From Euphorbia lathyris (Eukaryota; Streptophyta; Magnoliopsida; Malpighiales; Euphorbiaceae): DNA of 64,000 bases. The stretch covers positions 29,310,501 to 29,374,500 of the forward strand of contig NC_088911.1 in assembly GCF_963576675.1 (NCBI RefSeq), given 5' to 3'. Both the position numbers and the translations under genes were made by a program. Under the pieces are notes generated by a model. It saw only the letters and a list, made by a program, of their open reading frames with translations. It made no database searches and was not told where the DNA came from. Shown here piece by piece: positions 1-9,897 of the stretch (positions are counted from its first letter, which is position 1; every line of letters starts with the position of its first letter).

Positions 1-424
1 ATAGCTGATTATGATGATTAGCTTGACAATAGAAATGGATATACAGTTGTTGATCTCTGAGATAATTCAAACAATAATGCCACGATTATTTTTCCATTGA
101 TGTATGTCTAATAATGCTCATACTGGGTAAGCACAGTTACTTTATATGCAATGGTGAAAAGGATGAAATGGTTCTTTTTATACAATGTTAGTGTTGTGCC
201 AAATGAATAACCGACATGCATAGAAGAAGGCTTTACAAGGCACTAGGTATAGTCATATCTTCGTTGAGCCAAGCAGATATTATGTTCAATGATGTTGATG
301 TTTTTTGCATTTTATTTTTTATTGACTGCATGTTTCTTTTCATCTAATAGTATAATACAATTTGAAAGTAACCCATTACTTTGAATTTGCCTCACTCTTG
401 GAATGACTCTCCTTTAATCTCTTG
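1..424 (+). repeat. Direct copy of transporter intron 4 (runs off left edge)
   Basis: This stretch is a close direct copy of about 11208-11632, which is intron 4 of the intact nucleotide-sugar transporter gene. The match starts at the window edge, so the copy probably extends further left. It stops abruptly after the shared 'aatctcttg', just before the point where exon 5 would begin. From 425 the sequence continues as an inverted copy of another part of the same locus. It contains no exon. Confidence 0.85.
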
Positions 425-1032
425 ACATTAAAATCCCTCAACTGTGATATATAGTAGCATAAAAATCCAAATAACTATTAACCACTATAAACACCGGTTG
501 ATCACGTGAATTACGGATACATCACTCCTTTGTTTAGGGGTCATCATGTTAGTAATACTAAAGCTGAGGGATCATGATTGGAGATGGATCTAGAATTTTC
601 TACTGGTGGAAGTAACTATATAGGTAAAATAACAACGAGAGAGACGTAATTCAATAGCTTAGTAATTTTCTCTCAAATTTTTAATGTATCTCATTGGTAC
701 ATCCCAAATATGGAGGGGTCTAGGAGAATGCAACAAAAACTTTCATCCAACTAAAGTTATACATATGCCTTTGTCAAACAACCATTTGAACTAAAACTTT
801 AATAGTTAAGGTCTAAGACTAACTTTTATTATTATCTCTAACATATCCTCTCTTGCGAATGCGCCCTGGACTTGAAACATGTACAACACAAGTTCATCTT
901 ATCATGTGTTTAAATCCCACTAATTAGAACCCTTGACCACTTGGTCTATGAGGCTCTATTACCATGTCAAGGAACCATTTGAACAAAAAGCTTAAACTAA
1001 TAGTTAAGGTATAATACTAGCTTATAATTATC

Positions 1033-1423
1033 GGGATAAGGATCAAATTTGACCTTAACGTTTTAGAAGAAGTTCATATTTAAACACAGTAAACATTTTA
1101 GACACATTGACCAAAAAAAATTGTGATTTACTTGTATGTGGTAGACTCAGTTGTTAGCATTTTAATATGTTTTTTGTAACTGTGTCAATTACACATTAAA
1201 TATCTTACGACGCAATTATCTTAGACGCAATTGATGTTTGGAAAATCCGATGTGATAGTTAAATAACAGTCAAACTAGCCCTTTTAAATTTTTAGTAATG
1301 CAGGGCTAAAGTTGGCCTTGATTGGAAATTTTAGGGTTAAATGTGGACCATTTTGTACATTACGGCCAAATTTGCAATTCACTGAAAACGTTAGGTCAAA
1401 TTTGACCCTTATACCATTATTAT
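1033..1423. repeat. MITE-like element (duplicate of 14123-14615)
   Basis: The ends are inverted repeats related to 'ggataaggatcaaatttgac'. Internal sentences about 'aacgttagggtcaaattt' recur near 4220-4660, 14123-14615, 16670 and 21500, so this is a dispersed family. It has no coding capacity. This copy arrived as part of the 425-3714 inverted duplication, so it is not an independent insertion. Confidence 0.5.
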
Positions 1424-1450
1424 CTTTAACAATTAGCAACTAAGAAAAAA

Positions 1451-1829
1451 ACATCATGAGACCCCTGATCTTTAATTTTTTCGTGCATTAAATCCTTAAT
1501 CTTTTATTTGGACACATCAAGCCCCTAATCATTTATTTTTGGGTAACATAAAGTCTTTGCTTACCAAATTAGTTAGTTATAAACATCTAATTCAGTTAAA
1601 AACATTTTTGTGTTTGAAATTATATTTTTTTACAGCATGAAATACAAATTTTAAAGTTTCCTTATAGCTACAATACACATAAAAAACTGTTTGACGTATG
1701 TGAAATGAATAATACTAGTTTTATGTTCAAAGGTGACTTTTATGTTCATCAAGAGCTTAATGTGACCGAAAGAAAAAGACCAGGGGTTTAATGCAATAAA
1801 AAATAAAGGATCGGGATATCAAAATCCTT
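1451..1829. repeat. MITE-like element (duplicate of 13711-14085)
   Basis: The arms are imperfect inverted repeats: 'catcatgagacccctgatc' on the left and 'aaaggatcgggatatcaaaa' on the right, with 'cattaaa'/'tttaatg' just inside. The same element lies at 13711-14085 and a more diverged relative at about 63190-63580. It is non-coding and was carried here by the inverted duplication. Confidence 0.5.
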
Positions 1830-2271
1830 TTTTTTTTGCCTACCAACTTCTAAATAATTGATCTGTCAAATGCATATTTTGATGGTTTATACATGATGCT
1901 TATTCAATTCAGTATAATTTAGTGGGGGCAATTTCATAAATACTAAGAAGTCATCATATTAGTAAAGTTGGGAGGCCATGAGTGTATTTTACCCTCTTTT
2001 TAAATGTATTATATAATCACTTGTAATATTGCAATTTCTTATATCTTATGTGTGCCTTCACTTGTTTTTCTCTGGGCAGCATTATATCTACAGGTATATC
2101 ATATGCTGAATCAACTAACTATCATTATCAAAATAGGTCCACAGCTAACTGTGATCAATGTTTCTTTCTTTCTTTCTTTTCTCTTCCCATAAACATATAC
2201 TTGCTTTCTCAATATTCATTTCAATCAAAAATTAAAGAACAAATTGTTAGGTTTTAATGAAAGCATTACCA

Positions 2272-3714
2272 TCAGGAGTCTGTTCTTTCATCATAACCAT
2301 CTATTAAACTCTCTGCATCTGATTTTCTTGTAGGAGGCAGATCTACTAGCATACTTGGGGGTGCATTAACACAAGAAAACCAAAATGAATGTATATAATC
2401 GGTATTTCACATATTAATAAAAAAATGAGGAACATAAAATAGAGAATGAGTGTATGTCACTTGTAAATATGGAACCTTACCTGCAAAGTTGGACTGAAAT
2501 TAAAGAGGAACACGGACAGAACCATAGTCAATAGCATTGCCATTGATGTTGAATACACCTATAATAAAATTAAAGAACCCAATAGCAGTTAATAAGAGTC
2601 CTAAGTACAAAGTCATAGAATGCGGATCAGGATGTTAAGATATACCAGTCAACAGATACGTGGTAGAAATATTATATACATGCAAAGCACAAATTCACAG
2701 CAACAGAAAGAAGTAGATACCTTGACTATGTTGTCAGCATATTTCGTTAACCATGAAACCAGAAGTCCAGAACAACCTAGATTTAATACCACCAACCAGG
2801 TAGTTATGGTGTATCCATTAAAAAGGTGTTGCCACCAGGGTCCATTTTCAAATCCGCCTCTGAAATCATCCACCATAAGTCGAGCCATATTGAAAATTGC
2901 GCCGAACCTGGTTAAGGGATGTCCAGTGTTAAATTTATCCCTTCACAGATTCAAACTGAATGTATCTTGCTCAGCTAATTCTTTTTCTTTTGACTAATTT
3001 GTGGGATAGATTTACACAGTATGACATGCCCACATGATGTAATATCAATTCAACTAAATATAAGGAAACCAAGAACAGCAAACTTCAACCTACTGAAATC
3101 CACAATACAGATTTAAAGAATTAATTCATTTCGCTCTGCCTCCCCAGTGAAATTAAAAAAGTCAATATTCTTTCTCTAACTGTTCTAAATATCAACGTTC
3201 TTTCTCCCACTGTTCTTTCTCCCACTGTTCTTTCTCAACATTGTTACCAAGTTAACCTAGTTCCAAAATTGATCAGAGGAACTCAAAAGGAGACTCACAT
3301 ACATTAAATTCAGTAATGTAACTGACAACAACATAACACAATACATCACAAGAAAATCGGAAGAATCATTTCAGAAAATATGGAAATTTGAAGCATTCTA
3401 TTTCTTCATCATCAAGAACAAAGCTAATTGTATCACAAAAACAATCTATTCTCGACAGTAATAACCAAAGGAATAACATATTATTTTTGGTTTACACTCT
3501 ACAACCATGAACAAATGCTTATACAACTAGCGGAGTCGGAAGAAAAAATATTATTTCACAAATAGTTATAAGCAATGAATGTTTGGTTAAAACATAGTGA
3601 TAATTAGAAGTTGGAGATATTGGATACCTACGTATATAATTGTACATTCTGCCAGTATAAACTATCATTGTTCTTCTTCATCAAGAATTCTATATAAACT
3701 CCAGCTGACCCTGA
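2272..3714 (-). pseudogene. Truncated copy of the nucleotide-sugar transporter gene (exons 5-8)
   Basis: On the minus strand this holds a partial exon 5 (3632-3714), exon 6 (2721-2907), exon 7 (2481-2558) and a remnant of exon 8 (2272-2365) of the gene at 10166-13269. Exons 1-4 and the first half of exon 5 are missing. Exons 6 and 7 keep an open frame and splice sites. Exon 8 has lost 52 bp, removing its splice acceptor and first codons. The exon 5 donor has changed from gtaagt to gtaggt. The copy cannot make a transporter. It lies opposite in orientation to the parent, so a transcript through it would be antisense to the functional gene. I call it a pseudogene rather than a second gene because both the 5' truncation and the deletion are disabling. 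Confidence 0.9.
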
Positions 3715-3976
3715 AATAATAGCATAAAAATCCCTCAACTTTGATGACCCTTAAACAAAGGAGTGATGTATCCGTAATTCACGTGATCATCCGGTGTTTA
3801 TAGTGGTTAATAGTTATTTGGATTTTTATGCTACTATATAGTGGTTAATCATGATCCCTCAGCTTTAGTATTACTAACTTTTTTTTTAATATTGATTGTT
3901 CTTAACTTTAATTCTGGTATCTATTTTTTTTTAATATTGATTGTTCTTAACTTTAATTCTGGTATCTATTTTTTTT
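3715..3976. repeat. MULE terminal fragment and 53-bp tandem duplication
   Basis: 3725-3895 repeats the subterminal sequence of the Mutator-like element at 13547-15281 (compare 15020-15200), including 'ttcacgtgatca' and 'gatttttatgctactatata'. It is followed at about 3879-3976 by two tandem copies of a ~50-bp unit containing 'attgattgttcttaacttta'. Confidence 0.6.
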
Positions 3977-5112
3977 GGTGGTATCTATTTTGTTAAAACT
4001 TTAGTTGCATTATAGCAACAATAATAATAATTATAATTATAGAATCTAAGAAAAAACTATAATAATTAATTCTTTTTGCAATGAAGTGCACAAACCAAAC
4101 AAAAAGATTTAACATTAGAAGAATTATTATTAATTTCTCAAACAATATTTTTGGTGAACTTTTAAATTTTTTATTTTCTTTATTTTAATTTTATTAAAAT
4201 ATGGAATAAAGTGCAAAAATACACATTACGTTGACAATCAATAGCAATTTTACATTTAACGTCTAAAATGGTGCAATTTTATTCATGACGTTGACAACCA
4301 ATATCAATTTTAACCATAAAGTTGGCAAATTTCAGAGATCGTTACAAACTTCAAATATTTTGTTCATTTATTCTGCACAAATTTGCATATTAGTTGATTC
4401 TATTTTTTTTATTTATTTTACGTTTTTGTAGTTTCATAATAGAACTAAAGATTAATATTTTTAAATTCAATAAATTATTTAGATTTTTTTCCAACTTGTA
4501 CAAAACACAGTATAATTTTTAATTGACTCGTACAATGAAAATGACAAAATTTGCGACGGAAAAGACACGGTATTACTTCTCAAATTGACTTAATTTGTCA
4601 ACGTTAGTAGTAAAATTGTTCTTGCTCACGAAACGTTATAGGTAAAATTGAATAAATTTAGGGGAGAAATTTCTCTTGGCTGTCAATTTTAAAGATATTT
4701 TTTCACATTATTCCTTCAAATATATTTGGAGTACATTACATTCATGATTTCTCAACTTTAGCCATTTTATGGTTTATAAACTTCAAAAGCTTACATAAAA
4801 GTCTTTAAACTTTATCTTTTACTAATATAAAAGTCTTTTAATATTTTACCACTCCAAAGATAGATAACTCTTCCTTGTAGAGTTAATAGAAATTATATTC
4901 TAAAGAACTTTCATTCTTAAAGTTTTTGGTTTTAAAATCGTATATGTGTTGTTTGGAAAGAAATAATGATCGTTTATAGAGAAAAATCTATGCAATAGTA
5001 ATTTGAAAAATGGAAAACGTGATTTCATATTCCAACCACTGCGTAAGCCCCATACAGAGATAGGCTGATTCACGAACTTTAGGCAACAGTTAATTATGTC
5101 ATGTTTTGAAGG
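3977..5112. other. AT-rich intergenic DNA, no gene seen
   Basis: No reading frame, RNA gene or splice pattern is convincing here. 4205-4665 has phrases like 'acgttgacaatcaatagcaa' and 'acgttgacaaccaatatcaa' that look like a decayed MITE of the family seen at 14123-14615. The rest is simple AT-rich sequence. Confidence 0.6.
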
Positions 5113-5763
5113 TAAATGATTAGGGATGCAACTGGGGCGGGGAATACCTGTACCCATTGGGGCCCCGCCCCGTTTTTTAGTAGGGACGGAGACCAATATG
5201 GTCCCCGTAGGCGGGTACGGGGCGGGGCGGGACCGGGTCGGGAAATGGTATCCCCGCCCTGCGGGGATCCCTGTACCCATAATGCCCCGACAGAATTTAA
5301 ATCTTTATATATATATAATATAAAACAGTAACGATGGAACTGATGTGTCACTTCCTCCTCTTTTAGTGATAAAAAATTTAATATATTAATTTTTAATTAT
5401 ATTATTATATTTATCTATAAAAAGATTATTTTATCCGTACTATATCTAAAAGTTCTACAGAATTTAAATTAATCCCTAAAATCTCTCTAATTCTCTACAT
5501 ATCTATATATAATATAAAACAGTAACGATAGAACTGAAGTGTCACTTCCTCCTTTTTTAGAGATAAAAAATTTAGAATTTTAATTATATTATTATATTTA
5601 TCTATAAAAAGATTATTTTATCCGTACTATATCTAAAAGTTCTACAAAATTTAAATTAATCCCTAAAATCTCTCTAATTCTCTGCATATCTATCTATATG
5701 TAATATGAAACAGTAACGATTGAGATAAAGTGTCATTTTCCCCTTTTTTACTGATAAAAAATA

Positions 5764-5872
5764 GGCTTAATACACAAATAACCCCCTGAACTTGTCCAAA
5801 TGTTACAACTGCCCCCTCTAACTTTCAATTGTAACAATTTACCCCTCGAACTTGTCTAATTGTAACAATTTA
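5764..5872. repeat. Truncated MITE of the 7667-8073 family
   Basis: This is nearly identical to the first ~105 bp of the element at 7667-8073 ('ggcttaatacacaaataacc' onward), but it is cut off where the next Helitron-like head begins. The left flank 'gataaaaaata' is also shared, so the two copies share an insertion event and were duplicated with the array unit. Confidence 0.65.
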
Positions 5873-6006
5873 TCTATATATAATATAAAACAGTAACGAT
5901 GGAACTGAGGTGTCACTTCCTCTTTTTTTAGAGATAAAAAATTTAGAATTTTAATTTTAATTATATTATTATATTTATCTATAAAAAGATTATTTTATCC
6001 GTACTA

Positions 6007-7522
6007 GGGTAAATTACATACATGGTGTACAACGTTTACCCATTTTCACACTTTGGTGCACAACCTTCAATTTTGCACACTAAAGTGTACAACCTTCTAG
6101 TGACCTCCCACTAAAGTGTACAACAGTTACATACATGGTGTACAACCTTTACCCATTTTCACACTTTGGTGTACAACCTTCAATTTTGCACACTAAAGTG
6201 TATAACTTTCTAGTGACCTCCCACTAAAGTGTACAACAGGTAAAAATGACCGGTCAACTCTGTTAACCACTTGGTCAACATGACACCTCATCAATTTTCA
6301 ATCATTACAAATTAAAAGTGGCCCCAACATATTATTAAATTAGTTATGTACCCTTAATTAAAAAAAAAGAATTCCCTAATTCCTTAAGGAGGGACATCAT
6401 CTTCTTCATCTTCTGATCTGGCTTGGCGAGTTCCAATTCAATCGCCATGAAAACTCGATCAAGCCAGAAGAAACTCAACTTATTTCCTACAGATTCAAAT
6501 CCATCAGATTTCCATTTCGAAATAACAAAAATCGCAGTCTCTCAAATTTGTGAATCAGTAGGATTCAAATCTACCCACCTTTCATCCCTTCAAAGTTTAT
6601 CTCACATAGCGACTCTCTTCATCAAATCCATCGCAGAAACCGCAGTGTCTTATTCCAACAGACCAAATCGCACTCAATCAAATCTGTTTGACATCATCAA
6701 TGCCCTCCACGACCTCGCTTTGCCGCAGGGATTCGTCGGAGCCCCCGACCTTCACAGCAGTCGATTATTGAGTTCAAAAGTAATGAAAGATTTATCAGTT
6801 TTCGTAAAAATCAATGACGAAATCCCTTTCGCCAAACCTATTCCGAGGTCGGCACCGACTTCGATTCAAATTCTGAATCCTCCGTCGACGCCGATTTCGA
6901 ATTCTGAGATGATTCCGAAGTGGCTGCCGGAATTTCCAGACGAGAGTACGTATATGAAATTTGAAAGAAGAAGCAAAAGGAGATGCAAGGTTTGGGAGAA
7001 TACGGAAATGGTGAAAAGTTGCAGAGAAATTGAGAGGGAAAAGAGAAACAGAGAGAACAAAAATGTTAACAGCGATTTGAGGAGAGAGGGGGAGAGGGTG
7101 AGGTTTAATATCAATAAACTGTAGAAATATTATCATAATTTAGAGAGAGGAAATGTGAAAAAATTAGAGGTTTTAGAGGGATGATGTTAAAAAAAATTAT
7201 GAGAGAGAGAATGGATAAAAAAATAAAATTTAGAGAGAGAAAATGTGAGAAAAATTAGAAGAGAGAATGAAATTCTTTTTTTTATTAAAGGTATAAAAGT
7301 AATTTAATAATATGTGAGGACCACTTTTAATTTTTAAAGAGTGAAAATTGATGAGGTGTCACGTTGACCAAGTGGTTAACAGGGTTGACCGGTCATTTTT
7401 ACATGTTGTACACTTTAGTGGGAAGTAAACAGAAGGTTGTACAGTTTAGTGTGCAAAATTGAAGGTTGTACACCAAAGTATGAAAATGGGTAAAGGTTGT
7501 ACACCACGTATGTAATTTACCC
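6007..7522 (+). mobile_element. Pack-MULE-like element carrying a TAF8-like reading frame
   Basis: The left arm starts 'gggtaaattacatacatggt' and the right arm ends 'cacgtatgtaatttaccc'. The arms are inverted repeats of roughly 180-240 bp. The flanks carry a perfect 10-bp duplication 'atccgtacta' at 5997-6006 and 7523-7532. Sister repeat units near 5431 and 5620 show the uninterrupted site ('ttatccgtactatatctaaa'), which confirms the boundaries. The left arm contains an internal ~116-bp tandem duplication (about 6010-6125 and 6126-6240). The cargo is the reading frame at 6447-7124. No transposase is present. Confidence 0.8.
6447..7124 (+). CDS. TAF8-like protein (TFIID subunit 8 family), transposon-borne
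   Basis: An intronless, uninterrupted frame of 225 codons. Residues ~22-95 look like the Bromo_TP histone fold of TAF8 ('FHFEITKIAVSQICESVGF' and later 'LFDIINALHDLAL'). Residues 127-170 contain the TAF8-type segment 'IPFAKPIPR' and then 'WLPEFPDESTY', the WLP-x-FPD pattern of the family. The tail is very basic. TAF8 pairs with TAF10 inside the general transcription factor TFIID in the nucleus. Plant TAF8 proteins are usually longer, so this is short at the C-terminus. The first in-frame ATG is at 6447. Eight codons upstream, a TTG at 6423 sits where an MASS-type start would be, perhaps a lost ATG. The frame lies wholly inside a TIR element. Whether it is expressed cannot be told from the sequence, but the intact frame argues that the capture is recent or selected. 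Confidence 0.7.
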   Translation: MKTRSSQKKLNLFPTDSNPSDFHFEITKIAVSQICESVGFKSTHLSSLQSLSHIATLFIKSIAETAVSYSNRPNRTQSNLFDIINALHDLALPQGFVGAPDLHSSRLLSSKVMKDLSVFVKINDEIPFAKPIPRSAPTSIQILNPPSTPISNSEMIPKWLPEFPDESTYMKFERRSKRRCKVWENTEMVKSCREIEREKRNRENKNVNSDLRREGERVRFNINKL

Positions 7523-7666
7523 ATCCGTACTATATGTAAAAGTTCTACAGAATTTAAATTAATCCTTAAAATCTCTCTAATTCTCTGCATATCTATCTAT
7601 ATGTAATATGAAACAGTAACGATTGAGATGAAGTGTCATTTCCTCATTTTTTACTGATAAAAAATA

Positions 7667-8073
7667 GGCTTAATACACAAATAACCCCCTGAACTTGCCC
7701 AAATGTTGCAACTGCCCCCTCCAACTTTCAATTGTAACAATTTACCCCTCGAACTTGTCTAATTGTAACAATTTACACCTTAAACTTGTTCAATTGTAAA
7801 TATAACCCTAAATTGCTGACATGGACTGCAATTGAAGAAACACGTGAAATGCAAAATCTGCAACGCTCGTGGAGTGTGATAATCAGATCTTTAGCGTGAT
7901 ACGAATCCGGAGAAACGTTTTTACTGTTGCTTCAAGTACGGGATAAAAAATTCCCAATTTGGGGTTATGTTTTACAATTGAACAAGTTTAAGGGGTAAGT
8001 TGTTACAATTGAAAGTTGAGGGGGGCAGTTGCAATATTTGGACAAGTTGAGGGGGTTATTTGTGTATTAGGCC
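7667..8073. mobile_element. MULE-type MITE, 407 bp
   Basis: The arms are 'ggcttaatacacaaataacc' and its inverse 'ggttatttgtgtattaggcc'. The flanks carry a perfect 9-bp duplication 'taaaaaata' (7658-7666 and 8074-8082), typical of Mutator-like insertions. The arms are about 130 bp long, with wording such as 'ccccctgaacttg' that places it near the family at 33556, 36010 and 52251. It has no coding capacity and is inserted in the Helitron-like array. Confidence 0.75.
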
Positions 8074-8282
8074 TAAAAAATATAATATAATATATTAATT
8101 TTAATTATATTATTATATTTATTTATAAAAAGATTATTTAAAATAAATGTGAAAATAAAATAATAATATTTAATTTATATAGCACCTTTATGTCATTAAT
8201 TGTAATTATTATATTATATTTTTATTAATATTTATATATTAAGATGAATCCGTGCATCGCACGGGCCAAAAACTACTTCAAT

Positions 8283-9773
8283 AATTATATGTTTATATTC
8301 GCACAAATACACTGTTTTTAAAACTTTTTTTTTATTCTTAACGCGAGTCCCAATTAGAGAAATTCGGTATAAGCCCAAGCCCAATACCAAGACCAAGCCC
8401 AAGCCCAGATTGAAAGAGAAGGCCGGAAGTGGATTTTATTGACAGGTCAGAAATATATAAAACATCAACACAGCCAATCCCAATCCATAGCCATCAGCTA
8501 CAGCAACAGCAGCAGCAGTACCACCACCAACAAAAACCCTCCTCACTCTCTCTGCCCTTTTTCCTTTCTCTGCCTTCATCCTCCTCACGGCCACAGATTC
8601 CTCATCTCCTCCATTCCTCTCTGTAAACTTCTCCTTCTCTTTCTCTTTCTCTTTCAAATCTTGCCTAGAATTGCATAACGATTCGTTCATTTCTCTTCTT
8701 TTTCTGTTATTTTTTTCGTTTATTTTGTCCTTATGAATCGCCTGCTGTATAATTGCATAACTGTTCCACTTTTGAGTTCATATTGTCTTTCTGTTGTTTT
8801 GCATCTTGAAATATTGCAATTGCTATCCGGATTTTCGGATCTTTTTTTAATTTTTCGTTGACTGATTGGTTTAGATTTATTTATTGTGTGTTCATTAAAA
8901 TTCGTTTTGGTATCGACTTTGTGAACTATTGATTTGAAGGATGCTGACTGTTTTCTTCTACCGCGTTGATTCGATTGAATGTTTTAATATGTTGAGTTAA
9001 GACTGTGTTTGGTTCTGAGGAAGAACAGTTGCGTTTAATATCGTTTTATTCCTTCCTTTACTTATATTTGAACAAACAGCTGAAGAAGGATGTGTAAAAC
9101 TGAGTGTTTCGAACCTCTAACTTGTTGAAATACCACCAAACACTTTAACCATCTGAACCCGTTCTATTTATTGTCAACCATTCACTAATTAATTAACAAA
9201 TATTAAATTTTTTAAATATTAGATTAATAAAACTAGAATCTTATTCTTTGTACCATTTCCATTCATTCACGATTCGAATTGTATCTCCTCTCCTGTTCTC
9301 TTCTCTGCTACTGCTTCTTTAGGGTCTTATTTTATCTCACCCACTCCTCCACACCGCTGGCGCCGCCAACCTCCACCTTGCACGCCGCCAACCTCCACCT
9401 CGCACCGCACACCGTCGTTCGTATCTCACGGCGCCGGAAACAAGAAGCGGCTTCTCGACCGCCGCCTCCACCTCTCGATCTCCTCCACCTCTTCTTCTGC
9501 ACAAAATCTAAAGGTCTTGTTATCTATGGTTATTGTTAACTTAATAAAGCTATGGATAATAATTTATGTTAACTCTGTATGCGTTGATCTTTTACTGTTA
9601 TCTGGCATGGTTTTAATGGGGGCAAAGCTGTTAATTTTGTTGGTATTTTTAGGTGATTGTGTGTGATTTGGTATTTTTTCTTATTGGAATTATGGAATTA
9701 TGAAATTATGAAGCTGATTTAGAATTTACTATAATTGTATTGATAATTTTGATAATTTTGTACTAAATGGATA
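8283..9773 (+). other. Gene-leader-like segment captured inside the hAT shell
   Basis: 8380-8670 reads like a plant transcript leader: C-rich and CT-rich tracts, CAG/CCA runs ('agcaacagcagcagcagtac') and then 'ctctttctctttctctttc'. It is followed by T-rich, intron-like sequence to about 9230. 9280-9520 is a second C-rich, proline-coding-like patch with repeated 'cgccgccaacctccacct' and a possible donor at 9511. No frame is long enough to name a product. The likeliest reading is captured 5' sequence of an unrelated gene, or two of them. It may instead be neutral insertion sequence. Confidence 0.35.
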
Positions 9774-9897
9774 AAAGGGGATTCCCCGCGGGTGCGGGGA
9801 TCTCCGTGGGGCGGGGACGGGGACAGTTTTTGTCCCCGTTTAGCTGGTGGGGGAAACCAAATCCCCGCCCCGCCCCGTTTACATCCCTATAAATGAT

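Larger units (their letters stand above)
425..3714 (-). repeat. Inverted duplicate of transporter 3' half plus downstream MULE
   Basis: Read on the minus strand, this segment matches about 11735-15213: the end of exon 5, exons 6-8, the 3' flank and most of the Mutator-like element that follows the gene. Positions map roughly as left = 15486 minus right around exon 6. Scattered substitutions and small indels separate the arms. Both ends are abrupt: 424/425 joins to the direct intron-4 copy, and homology is lost inside exon 5 near 3714. The arms are about 8 kb apart. Confidence 0.88.
5291..8275 (+). mobile_element. Helitron-like tandem array with one 3' hairpin terminus
   Basis: Five heads of the form 'tctatatataatataaaaca' then 'gtaacgat' occur near 5305, 5512, 5689, 5873 and 7592, each followed by the same ~190-bp body ending 'aatctctctaattctctgca'. 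Only one tail is seen, at 8241-8275: a GC-rich hairpin ccgtgc-atc-gcacgg followed by 'gccaaaaactac'. A TC 5' end, and a hairpin shortly before a CTRR-like end, are Helitron hallmarks, although here the last base makes it CTAC rather than CTAR. No Rep/helicase is present. Two other elements are inserted in the array. Confidence 0.55.
5121..9889. mobile_element. hAT-like element shell (4.77 kb) with nested insertions
   Basis: The left end starts 'tagggatgcaactggggcgg' and the right end, reverse-complemented, starts 'tagggatgtaaacggggcgg'. The flanks carry an identical 8-bp duplication 'taaatgat' at 5113-5120 and 9890-9897, the size expected of hAT elements. Both ends have GC-rich subterminal repeats (5121-5290 and 9774-9889) that contrast with the AT-rich interior. 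The same family recurs as a short copy at 37043-37616, and a related one is at 35226-35772. No hAT transposase is visible, so this is non-autonomous. Everything between, including the Helitron-like array, the Pack-MULE and a gene-leader-like segment, lies inside the shell. Confidence 0.75.

Noticed and set aside
2004..2257. Small frames with hydrophobic content near the pseudogene
   Set aside because: They fall in sequence corresponding to the 3' flank of the transporter gene (inverse of 13300-13540) and have no counterpart in its protein.
5121..5290. Treating the two GC-rich ends (5121-5290 and 9774-9889) as separate short elements
   Set aside because: The perfect 8-bp duplication 'taaatgat' is found only at the outer side of each, with inverted ends facing outward, so one unit is the simpler reading. 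It remains the main alternative.
5116..5331. Overlapping frames on both strands at the left end of the hAT shell
   Set aside because: GC-rich subterminal repeats of the transposon produce stop-free frames. No protein family is suggested.
6795..7136. Minus-strand frames opposite the TAF8-like frame
   Set aside because: Shadow frames of a basic, purine-rich coding strand; no motif.
8429..8690. Short frames on both strands in the leader-like segment
   Set aside because: Low-complexity CAG/CCA and CT tracts give stop-free frames; neither has a domain or an adjoining exon.
9279..9539. Proline-rich frame in the hAT shell
   Set aside because: No ATG start in a good context, and it ends at a possible splice donor without a matching downstream exon.
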